Made by a program: the position numbers and the translations under genes. Shown piece by piece: positions 1 to 5,063 of a DNA stretch of 5,063 bases (within the stretch, counting starts at the first letter, position 1; each line of letters begins with the position of its first letter). Below the pieces are notes generated by a model. It did not search any database and was not told the DNA's origin. It saw only the letters and a list, made by a program, of their open reading frames with translations. The DNA is from Bacteroidota bacterium. GTDB lineage: Bacteria; Bacteroidota; Rhodothermia; Rhodothermales; UBA10348. The DNA is taken from assembly GCA_024640835.1 (NCBI GenBank), contig JAHEEH010000097.1, forward strand, positions 1,918 to 6,980. The letters are read 5' to 3'.

Positions 1-241
1 GGGCCGGATCCACCACGGGGATTACCCCTTCCTCGACCGGGGCGTCCGGATCCGTAATGAACCGGAGGTGCGCTGCGGCTTGCCCGAGCCGTTCGGCGTG
101 CCGCCTCAGCACTTCGGTCGATCCGATGACCACGGGCCTGAATCGGTCCAGGAGCGCAGGCTCCGCGAGGCACTTGAGCAGCACCTCGGGCCCGATCCCA
201 TTCGGGTCCCCGGTCGTCAGTGCGACGCGTGGGAGTGGCAT
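1..241 (-). CDS. pdxA: 4-hydroxythreonine-4-phosphate dehydrogenase PdxA (N-terminal part, cut by window edge)
   Basis: The visible 80 residues are the start of PdxA, a cytosolic metal-dependent NAD(P) dehydrogenase. It oxidises 4-phosphohydroxy-L-threonine in the DXP-dependent pathway to pyridoxal 5'-phosphate; PdxJ then condenses the product with deoxyxylulose phosphate. Seen in the sequence: after MPLPRVALTT comes GDPNGIGPEV (residues 11-20), the family's hallmark N-terminal motif, then a helix (LLKCLAEPALLDRF) and the strand PVVIGS (37-42), the usual first alpha/beta unit. The family is about 330 residues long, so roughly three quarters of the gene lies beyond the left edge. The ATG at 241 is placed by homology and lies 18 bases after the pepA stop; no clear Shine-Dalgarno precedes it, so translation after pepA is likely coupled or SD-independent. 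The metal-binding histidines of the family lie in the missing part, so activity cannot be judged. The family call is strong. Confidence 0.93.
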   Translation of the reverse strand, partial: MPLPRVALTTGDPNGIGPEVLLKCLAEPALLDRFRPVVIGSTEVLRRHAERLGQAAAHLRFITDPDAPVEEGVIPVVDPA

Positions 242-259
242 GGTCGTGCTGGAGCGGCC

Positions 260-1756
260 TCAGCCCCGCTTGCGATCCGCGAAGCCGCGCAGGTATTCCA
301 CCAGGAGGCGGACACCGAACCCGGTGCCACCGACCGGGCGATACGGAAGCGGCTTCTTCAGAAAGGACGGGCCCGCAATGTCGAGGTGGATCCACGGATA
401 GGACACGAAGTGCTCCAGGAACTTGGCCGCGGTCACGGCGCCGGCCGAGCGCCCGCCCACGTTCTTCATGTCGGCCACGTCCGACTCGATGTCCTTGGCA
501 TACTCGGCGAACATCGGCAGCGGATGCACGCGCTCACCCGAGCGCTGCCCGGCCGTCGTCATCGCGGCGACACGCTCCGCGGACGAGGCCCCTTCGGGGG
601 TCATCACCGCGGCGGCATGCTGTCCCAGGGCGACGACTGCGGCCCCGGTGAGCGTCGCGAGATCGATCACGATCTCCGGGTTGTAGGTCTTGGCATAGGA
701 AAGGGCGTCTGCGAGCAGCATCCGCCCCTCGGCGTCGGTGTTCAGAACCTCGACGGTCTTTCCGCTGTGCATCCGGACCACATCGCCGGGTACGTAGGCA
801 TTCTCCCCGGGCCGGTTGTCGGAAGCCGGCACCAGGCCCACGACGTACAGGGGCAACTCCATGCGGGCAACCGCCTCCATGACACCGACGACGGCCGCGG
901 CACCTGCCATGTCCGACTTCATCGCGTCCATGGAATCCAGCGTGGACTTGAGCGAAAGACCGCCCGTGTCGAACGTCACTCCCTTGCCCACGAGGACCAC
1001 GGGGTGGTCGTTCCGGCGGTTCTCGGGCATCCATTCGAGAACGGTGAACGTCGGCGGCTCGGTCGATCCACGGTTCACGGCGAGGAGTCCCCCCATCCCC
1101 TCCTCCTCGATGATGGCCCGATCCCAGACCGAAGCCACGTAGCCGTGCTTCTTCGCCGAGCGCTCCATCGCCCGCGCAAGCAGCGTCGGGGTCTTCTCGT
1201 CGGGCGACAGGTTCACCAGGTCCCGGGCGCTGCTCACGCATTCGGCCACGACCCGCCCACGCTCGGCACCCCGGCGCACCGCCTTGTCCTTCTCGGTCGC
1301 CTGCAGCACCAGGCGCTGAAGCGATCCCTCGTCGCGCGCATCCGTCCGGTACCGGTCGAAGCGGTAGGCGCCGAGCACGAATCCTTCGACGAGCGCCTGT
1401 GCGGCATCCTCCGCGTCCAGGTCCCAGGCGTCCAGCGCAATGCCGACCGTCTCCGCCTTGGCCGACCGGGCCATGGTGGCTCCATGGGCGGCGGCGATAC
1501 GGAGCGATTCGGCATCCACGCGATCCGACGGGCCGAGACCCACGAAGGCCACTCGGCGGGCAGATCCCGTCTCCGGGTAGAGGAGCAACGAGTTGTCCGG
1601 GTCGCCCGTGAAGTCGGGGGCGGAACGGCGCACGGAGCCGCCGAAGCCGGCGGCCAGGTCGGCCATGGTCCCGTCCGCCTGCTCGCGCGTGCGCGGGATG
1701 AGGAGCAGGTCCACGTCGAGTTCGGCGACCGATATGGTCGTGACAGATACTTTCAT
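260..1756 (-). CDS. pepA: Leucyl aminopeptidase (peptidase family M17, PepA)
   Basis: A 498-residue cytosolic two-metal aminopeptidase that removes N-terminal residues from peptides; family members form hexamers. The length matches the family (about 500). Residues 1-160 form the poorly conserved N-terminal macro-like domain and about 165-498 the catalytic domain. Visible motifs: VGKGVTFDTGGLSLK (256-270), supplying metal ligands K258 and D263 and catalytic K270; SDMAGAAAV (281-289) with ligand D282; and the M17 signature NTDAEGRMLLADAL (339-352) with ligands D341 and E343 and catalytic R345. All residues expected for activity are therefore present. Compared from memory with E. coli PepA, one extra residue lies between K270 and D282. 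The ATG at 1756 overlaps the stop of the preceding DHH gene as ATGA, implying translational coupling; there is no Shine-Dalgarno. The frame stays open for another 300 codons upstream, but that stretch lies inside the DHH gene and shows no M17 similarity. E. coli PepA also binds DNA; nothing here shows whether this one does. Confidence 0.96.
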   Translation of the reverse strand: MKVSVTTISVAELDVDLLLIPRTREQADGTMADLAAGFGGSVRRSAPDFTGDPDNSLLLYPETGSARRVAFVGLGPSDRVDAESLRIAAAHGATMARSAKAETVGIALDAWDLDAEDAAQALVEGFVLGAYRFDRYRTDARDEGSLQRLVLQATEKDKAVRRGAERGRVVAECVSSARDLVNLSPDEKTPTLLARAMERSAKKHGYVASVWDRAIIEEEGMGGLLAVNRGSTEPPTFTVLEWMPENRRNDHPVVLVGKGVTFDTGGLSLKSTLDSMDAMKSDMAGAAAVVGVMEAVARMELPLYVVGLVPASDNRPGENAYVPGDVVRMHSGKTVEVLNTDAEGRMLLADALSYAKTYNPEIVIDLATLTGAAVVALGQHAAAVMTPEGASSAERVAAMTTAGQRSGERVHPLPMFAEYAKDIESDVADMKNVGGRSAGAVTAAKFLEHFVSYPWIHLDIAGPSFLKKPLPYRPVGGTGFGVRLLVEYLRGFADRKRG

Positions 1757-2829
1757 TGTCGCGGTTCGCGGTTCTGTAGATTGAGCAGGGCGGCCAGGTA
1801 GGCCTCGTCCTCGTCCGAGACGGGGTCGGGATCGTCCGTTGCCACCTCCAGGTCCAGGTACCGGGGAGCCTGCGCCACCACCCGCTCGACGGTCTCGTCG
1901 AGCGGCTTTCGCACGAACGCCCCGGACGCGTTGGGATGACCCCCGCCACCGAGGGCCTGCGCCCAGCGGTGCACGGTCCACTCTCCCTTGGAGCGGAAAC
2001 TCACCTTGGTGCCGCGCTCGGTCTCGGTGAAGAGCATGGACACGCGGACCCCCTCGATCGAGAGTCCCCAGTTCACGAAGCCCTCGGTTTCCTCGATCGA
2101 CGAGCCGGTCTCCTTGAGCATCCTCGGCGTGACCACCATCCAGGCCACCTGGCGGTCGTGCCCCAGGGCAAGCGTCTGCAACACCCGGCTGAGGAGTCGG
2201 AGCCCCTCGGGCGAACGCTTGTCGAAGACTTCGGCATGCAGGATGGACGGCTCGAGGCGGCCGCGCTCGAGAAGATCGGCCACGACGCGGTGAACCTCCG
2301 GCGTCACGTTCGAAAACCGGAACGACCCGGTGTCCGTCATGATGGCGACGTACAGCGCGGACGCGATGGCCGAATCGATGCGGTCGGCACCGTCCGCACA
2401 GATGATCTCGTAGACGAGCTGCCCGGTCGACGAAGCGCTCTCGCGCCGGTAGGTAGAATCGAACCAGGTCTCGGGCCCGGTGTGGTGATCCACCATGACC
2501 GTATGCGCGCCACTGGACCGGACGGACGGGCCCACACGGCCGAGACGATGCTCGGCATTCGTGTCCAGGACCAGGATCACGTCGGCTGCCGCGATGGCCT
2601 CCCGCTGCTCCATGGAGCCATCGAAGACGGTGAGGAGTTCCGCTCCGGGAAGCCACTCCATGGTATGGGGCGCCGGGTCCGTGTTGAGCACGTGGACCTC
2701 CTTCCCCAGGCCGCGCAGGTACAGGGCCATCGCGATCTCGGAGCCTACGGCATCGCCGTCCGGACGTTCGTGCGTGGTGAGCACGAACCTCCGGGCATCC
2801 TGCAGGCGTCGGGCGAGCTTATCCGGCAT
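1753..2829 (-). CDS. DHH/DHHA1 phosphoesterase, NrnA-type (oligoribonuclease / pAp phosphatase)
   Basis: A 358-residue cytosolic metal-dependent phosphoesterase. NrnA relatives degrade 2-5 nucleotide RNAs to mononucleotides, and many also dephosphorylate 3'-phosphoadenosine 5'-phosphate (pAp) to AMP. Visible DHH-domain motifs: HERPDGDAVGSE (20-31, metal ligands H20, D24, D26), LVLDT (87-91, D89), VDHH (113-116) and MTDTGSFRF (164-172, D166). The C-terminal DHHA1 substrate-binding domain shows KVSFRSKG (275-282) and GGGGHPNASGA (294-304). After DHHA1 comes a tail of about 45 residues ending in an acidic stretch (331-342), longer than the roughly 313-residue Bacillus NrnA. I prefer the ATG at 2829; a TTG directly before it at 2832 would add one residue. 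Neither has a Shine-Dalgarno. The stop overlaps the pepA start. Other DHH subfamilies (RecJ, cyclic-di-AMP phosphodiesterase GdpP) are unlikely: there are no membrane, PAS or GGDEF parts and the size is wrong. Whether RNA, pAp or both is the substrate is unknown, so I give no gene symbol. Confidence 0.93.
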   Translation of the reverse strand: MPDKLARRLQDARRFVLTTHERPDGDAVGSEIAMALYLRGLGKEVHVLNTDPAPHTMEWLPGAELLTVFDGSMEQREAIAAADVILVLDTNAEHRLGRVGPSVRSSGAHTVMVDHHTGPETWFDSTYRRESASSTGQLVYEIICADGADRIDSAIASALYVAIMTDTGSFRFSNVTPEVHRVVADLLERGRLEPSILHAEVFDKRSPEGLRLLSRVLQTLALGHDRQVAWMVVTPRMLKETGSSIEETEGFVNWGLSIEGVRVSMLFTETERGTKVSFRSKGEWTVHRWAQALGGGGHPNASGAFVRKPLDETVERVVAQAPRYLDLEVATDDPDPVSDEDEAYLAALLNLQNREPRQ

Positions 2830-2923
2830 CAAGGGGGGCCATTACGAAAAACAGAGCCGCAGTTAAACGCGAGCCCTCTTTCGTTGTTCGTCGCCATGCC
2901 AGGCGCGATCCGCGCTCGGCCCG
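2830..2923. other. Intergenic gap between pdxH and the DHH gene, possible internal promoter
   Basis: This 94-base gap is the only sizeable break in the minus-strand gene run. Positions 2841-2890 are 26 of 50 A/T by hand count, clearly richer than the surrounding genes, which is what a promoter in a GC-rich genome often looks like. I cannot find a convincing -35/-10 pair. The best minus-strand reading is TTTAAC followed 15 bases later by CGTAAT, which is poor and would leave only about ten bases before the start codon. A short inverted repeat, GCGCG-ATC-CGCGC at 2903-2915, lies just after the pdxH stop, but no T-run follows it on the minus strand, so it is not a standard intrinsic terminator. 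A 22-codon open frame (minus strand, 2897-2829) also spans the gap. Confidence 0.4.
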
Positions 2924-3577
2924 TCAGGGCTGCAGCCGCGTAGCCTCCCAGCCTCCTTCTCCCGCGTGGAATCTCAACCGGTCGTGCAGCCGGTCCGGCC
3001 TTCCCTGCCAGAACTCGATCGACTCGGGTCGGAGCCGGTATCCGCCCCAGAACGGAGGGAGCGGGATATCCTCGCCCTCGAAGCGCCGCTCCACCTCCCT
3101 CACCCGCTCCTCCAGGCCGGCGCGCCCGGCCATGGGCATGCTCTGGTGCGAAGCCCACGCCCCGATCCTGCTCCCACGGGAACGTGTCGCGAAGTACGAT
3201 GCGGACGTCTCGTGGTCGACGCGCTCCAACGGGCCCTCGATCCGAACCTGCCGCTGCAGCACGGCCCAGTGGACGACGAGCGCGCCCCTCGGATTCGCCT
3301 CGAGTTCCGCCGCCTTGCGGCTTCCGTAGTTCGTGTAAAACACGAATCCGTCGTTCCCGAACGCTTTCAGGAGCACCATGCGCGCCGACGGACGACCGTC
3401 GGGAGTGGCGGTAGCGAGCGCCATGGCCTCCGGCAGGGCCAGGCCGGCCCGTTCCGCCGCCCGGTACCATTCTCCGAAGAGGCGGATCGGATCGTCCGAC
3501 CCGGCGGCGTCGGGAATGCCGACCCTGAGCCCCTTGCCCAGAGTGAGCACCATGCGGAGGGTCTGCAGCACGGTCAT
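2924..3577 (-). CDS. pdxH: Pyridoxamine/pyridoxine 5'-phosphate oxidase PdxH
   Basis: A 217-residue FMN-dependent, O2-using homodimeric cytosolic enzyme that oxidises PNP or PMP to pyridoxal 5'-phosphate: the last step of DXP-dependent B6 synthesis and the main salvage step. The family's motifs are present in order: RPSARMVLLK (62-71), GFVFYTNYGSRKAAELEANPR (77-97), LQRQVRIEG (107-115), SYFATRSRGSRIGAWASHQS (127-146), PPFWGGYRL (174-182) and IEFWQGRPDRLHDR (187-200). Compared from memory with the 218-residue E. coli enzyme, the FMN residues (R66, K71, R87, K88, Q110, W190, R200) and PLP residues (Y128, R132, S136, R196, H198) all match with a shift of one, so it should be active. The ATG at 3577 is chosen because it gives the family length and lies 4 bases after the aldo/keto reductase stop. 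The frame is open to 3643, but that would run into the upstream gene. The close spacing indicates cotranscription with it. Confidence 0.97.
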   Translation of the reverse strand: MTVLQTLRMVLTLGKGLRVGIPDAAGSDDPIRLFGEWYRAAERAGLALPEAMALATATPDGRPSARMVLLKAFGNDGFVFYTNYGSRKAAELEANPRGALVVHWAVLQRQVRIEGPLERVDHETSASYFATRSRGSRIGAWASHQSMPMAGRAGLEERVREVERRFEGEDIPLPPFWGGYRLRPESIEFWQGRPDRLHDRLRFHAGEGGWEATRLQP

Positions 3578-3581
3578 GCGT

Positions 3582-4553
3582 TCAGAAGGACCAGGGCGTC
3601 GGTACGCGGTTCCATCGGTGACCGCGCAGCATCTCGACCACATCGTCCGTCAGGGCGGGCTCGTCGGAGGTCGCGCAGTTCGATTCCACGTGCCGCAGGC
3701 TGCGCATCCCCGGGATGACGGTGGACACCGATTCCTCCTCCAGGATGAAGCGCAGTGCGGCATCGGGCATGGACAACCCCACGGGCAGGTCCGCGGCCAG
3801 CCGCTCGGCCCGCTCGACCGACGGGATCAGGTTCTCCGGCACGAAATAGAGGTTGCGCCAGTCTCCCGCCGGCCACGTCGATTCTCGAGTGATCGTGCCG
3901 GTGAGGGTCCCCTCGTCGAACGGCACACGGGCGATGACGGCGACGTCCATTTCGCGACAGGCGGGAAACAACTCGTCCTCCGGGGCCTGGTCGAACAGGT
4001 TGTAGATGACCTGCACCGCATCCACCAGGCCGGCGCGTACGGCCCGTATGCCGTTCCACGGCTCCCACCGGTTCAGGCTGATGCCCACGGCCCGGATGAT
4101 GCCCTCCCGCTTGAGGTCGTCCATCACGTGAACCCAGCGGTCGTCCTCGATCCAGTCGTCCTCCCACACGTGGAACTGCATCAGATCGAAAGACCCCACA
4201 CCCGCGTGCTCGAGGCTCCCCTCGACGCACTTCCGGATGTGGTCGGGCGGAAAGCAGTCGTCCAGCGCGAAGCCCCTGCGGCTCGGCCACTTCCGGTTCT
4301 TCGGCGGAATCTTGGAGGCGGTGTACAGGCGTTTTTCCGGATGGGAGCGCAGCAGCTCGCCGAGGAGACGTTCCGAGCGACCCTCTCCGTAGGCATAGGC
4401 CGTGTCGAAGAAGTTGCAGCCCAGTTCCACGGCCCGATGAAGTGCCGCCACGGACAGTTCGTCATCGGAGCCCGTCCACCCGCCCATGCCCCACATCCCG
4501 TACCCGATCTCGCTGACTTCCCAGCCCGTGCGCCCGAACCTGCGATATCTCAT
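3582..4553 (-). CDS. Aldo/keto reductase
   Basis: A 323-residue NADP(H)-dependent oxidoreductase with the (alpha/beta)8-barrel fold of the AKR superfamily, expected in the cytosol. Seen: RRFGRTGWEVSEIGYGMWGMGG (4-25), the usual N-terminal hairpin and first strand; GCNFFDTAYAYGEGRSERLLGE (45-66); ASKI (79-82); LMQFHVWED (124-132); GISLNRW (157-163); QVIYNLFDQ (181-189); and VIPGMRS (279-285), part of the cofactor-binding end. The catalytic tetrad is complete: D50, Y55, K81, H128. The length is typical. The ATG at 4553 is chosen because homology begins exactly there and GAGG lies about 10 bases upstream; the frame extends to 4697, but that would overlap the divergent gene and consumes the promoter region. 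It is the first gene of the minus-strand run and is followed after 4 bases by pdxH. The substrate cannot be read from the sequence. A pyridoxal reductase role is suggested only by position; general aldehyde or sugar reduction is equally possible. Confidence 0.93.
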   Translation of the reverse strand: MRYRRFGRTGWEVSEIGYGMWGMGGWTGSDDELSVAALHRAVELGCNFFDTAYAYGEGRSERLLGELLRSHPEKRLYTASKIPPKNRKWPSRRGFALDDCFPPDHIRKCVEGSLEHAGVGSFDLMQFHVWEDDWIEDDRWVHVMDDLKREGIIRAVGISLNRWEPWNGIRAVRAGLVDAVQVIYNLFDQAPEDELFPACREMDVAVIARVPFDEGTLTGTITRESTWPAGDWRNLYFVPENLIPSVERAERLAADLPVGLSMPDAALRFILEEESVSTVIPGMRSLRHVESNCATSDEPALTDDVVEMLRGHRWNRVPTPWSF

Positions 4554-4569
4554 CTGCCCTGCCTCTTTC

Positions 4570-4587
4570 CCGTTTGCCGGCAATCGG
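4570..4587. promoter_or_regulatory. Imperfect 18-base palindrome, candidate operator
   Basis: CCGTTTGCCGGCAATCGG is an inverted repeat with 8 of 9 symmetric pairs matching (only the T/T at 4573/4584 fails); its centre, TTGCCGGCAA, is perfect. It sits 17 bases upstream of the aldo/keto reductase ATG and just downstream of the TATACT box, roughly where transcription would begin, so a bound dimeric repressor would block that promoter. It could also act as a short hairpin in the mRNA leader. No regulator gene is in the window, and I do not recognise the site as belonging to a known family. Confidence 0.35.
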
Positions 4588-4590
4588 CGA

Positions 4591-4596
4591 AGTATA
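4591..4596 (-). promoter_or_regulatory. Possible -10 element of the aldo/keto reductase promoter
   Basis: Read on the minus strand this is TATACT, one base from the TATAAT consensus, in a GC-rich region. It would place the transcript start about 30 bases before the ATG at 4553, a reasonable leader. No good -35 hexamer is found 16-18 bases upstream (the sequence there is close to AAGGAG), so the promoter may be weak, activator-dependent or read by a different sigma factor. GTATAC at 4592-4597 is self-complementary, so the same bases could serve the divergent gene, but no matching plus-strand -35 at normal spacing is seen. Confidence 0.35.
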
Positions 4597-4683
4597 CGGC
4601 CCGGCGGACAGGACTCCTTCGTGGTGCCCGGGTCCATCCGCGGCGGAATCGTACCTTTTCGCACGGTATGCACAGCCCCTGCC

Positions 4684-5063
4684 ATGATCACACGCATTGC
4701 GCTCGCCCTTCTCCCGCTCTCAGTCCTCGTTTCCTCCTCGGCCGCGCAGGTGCCGCCCGCCTTCGACGCGGCGTGGACTTCCGTGGCGTCCGCATTCCGG
4801 GAGCAGGTGACGGGTGAAGGGGTCGTCGGGGCATCGCTCGCCTTCGTCCATGGCGGCCGGATCGTGGCGATGGAGCCGGTCGGTGATGCGGACCGGGCGA
4901 CCGCCCGGCCGGTCGACGAGCATACCGTCTACCAATGGGGCTCGATCACCAAGACGTTCACCGCCATCGCGCTCATGCAGCTTCGGGACCGCGGGCTGGT
5001 GTCGCTGGACGACGCCATCACCGATTACGTGCCCGAGCTCCTGGCGGTGCACAACCCCTTCGG
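4684..5063 (+). CDS. Secreted serine hydrolase, beta-lactamase/S12 family (N-terminal part, cut by window edge)
   Basis: The visible 126 residues begin with a Sec signal peptide: MITR, then a hydrophobic stretch (about 5-18) ending SSSAAQ (17-22), with likely cleavage near residue 20-22, so the protein acts in the periplasm or outside the cell. The mature part shows the usual start of the PF00144 fold: GVVGASLAFVHGGRIV (46-61), then TVYQWGSITKTFTAIALMQLRDRGLVSLDDAITDYVPEL (81-119). SITK (87-90) is the SxxK motif with nucleophile S87 and base K90. The YxN and later HxG/KTG motifs lie beyond the right edge. The family covers class C beta-lactamases, D-aminopeptidases, carboxyl-esterases and penicillin-binding-protein-like peptidases of about 350-600 residues; the visible part does not separate these, so a beta-lactam resistance role should not be assumed. 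The ATG at 4684 is fixed by the signal peptide; no Shine-Dalgarno is evident. It is divergent from the aldo/keto reductase, sharing a 130-base intergenic region. Confidence 0.9.
   Translation, partial: MITRIALALLPLSVLVSSSAAQVPPAFDAAWTSVASAFREQVTGEGVVGASLAFVHGGRIVAMEPVGDADRATARPVDEHTVYQWGSITKTFTAIALMQLRDRGLVSLDDAITDYVPELLAVHNPF

Noticed and set aside
1757..1775. Tandem GAACCGC repeat just before the pepA start
   Set aside because: Two copies of a 7-base unit inside the coding end of the DHH gene (encoding part of NREPRQ); too short to be more than chance in GC-rich sequence.
68..1801. Very long plus-strand open frame (577 codons) opposite pepA
   Set aside because: It is antisense to a clear M17 peptidase, its product is low-complexity and rich in R, G and H with no recognisable domain, and long antisense frames are expected in GC-rich coding DNA.
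1757..2656. 300-codon upstream extension of the pepA frame, suggesting a fusion protein
   Set aside because: It lies wholly within the DHH gene in another frame, its translation resembles no family, and M17 homology starts at the ATG at 1756.
2903..2915. GCGCG-ATC-CGCGC hairpin as a terminator of pdxH
   Set aside because: The stem is only 5 base pairs and no T-run follows on the minus strand, so it does not meet the form of an intrinsic terminator.
3578..3643. 22-residue N-terminal extension of PdxH
   Set aside because: It would overlap the end of the aldo/keto reductase and gives a protein longer than the family; the ATG at 3577 gives 217 residues, like E. coli PdxH.
4554..4697. 48-residue N-terminal extension of the aldo/keto reductase
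   Set aside because: It would overlap the divergent serine hydrolase start and cover the promoter-like region; AKR similarity begins at the ATG at 4553, which has GAGG upstream.
3378..4817. 479-codon plus-strand open frame opposite pdxH and the aldo/keto reductase
   Set aside because: It is antisense to two well-supported genes, has no recognisable domain, and runs through the divergent intergenic region into the serine hydrolase in a different frame.
4684..5063. Serine hydrolase as a beta-lactam resistance gene
   Set aside because: Only the signal peptide and SxxK region are visible; the PF00144 family is broad and most members are not beta-lactamases.

Overview
The window is a GC-rich (about two thirds G+C by eye), densely coding bacterial segment holding six protein genes, all recognisable by family. 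Five lie on the minus strand and are read right to left: aldo/keto reductase, pyridoxamine 5'-phosphate oxidase (pdxH), DHH/DHHA1 phosphoesterase of NrnA type, leucyl aminopeptidase (pepA), and 4-hydroxythreonine-4-phosphate dehydrogenase (pdxA, cut by the left edge). The sixth, on the plus strand at the right end, is the N-terminal part of an exported serine hydrolase of the beta-lactamase/S12 family. I see no tRNA, rRNA, CRISPR array, insertion sequence, phage gene or clear pseudogene.

Layout. 1-241 is pdxA (partial). 260-1756 is pepA. 1753-2829 is the DHH gene, whose stop codon overlaps the pepA start codon (ATGA). 2830-2923 is a 94-base gap that is locally AT-richer than its surroundings. 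2924-3577 is pdxH and 3582-4553 is the aldo/keto reductase, with only 4 bases between them. 4554-4683 is a divergent intergenic region with a TATACT box and an 18-base imperfect palindrome. 4684 to the right edge is the serine hydrolase. The tight spacing suggests two transcription blocks (AKR-pdxH, then DHH-pepA-pdxA) or one five-gene operon.

Function. PdxA and PdxH act in the same route, the DXP-dependent synthesis of pyridoxal 5'-phosphate: PdxA oxidises 4-phosphohydroxy-L-threonine, and PdxH makes PLP from PNP or PMP at the end. Their presence in one run of genes is the clearest functional theme. The DHH protein (degradation of nanoRNA and/or of pAp) and PepA (peptide turnover) are housekeeping catabolic enzymes. 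The aldo/keto reductase has no assigned substrate; its position directly before pdxH raises the untested possibility of a role in vitamin B6 metabolism.

Organism. A Gram-negative, GC-rich bacterium is likely, from the signal peptide on the serine hydrolase and the DXP-type B6 pathway. Most starts lack an obvious Shine-Dalgarno sequence. Lineages such as Rhodothermota or Gemmatimonadota would fit, but I cannot fix the phylum from the sequence alone. I did not find an undescribed multi-gene system here; the region looks like ordinary chromosomal metabolism with some regulatory details worth checking.
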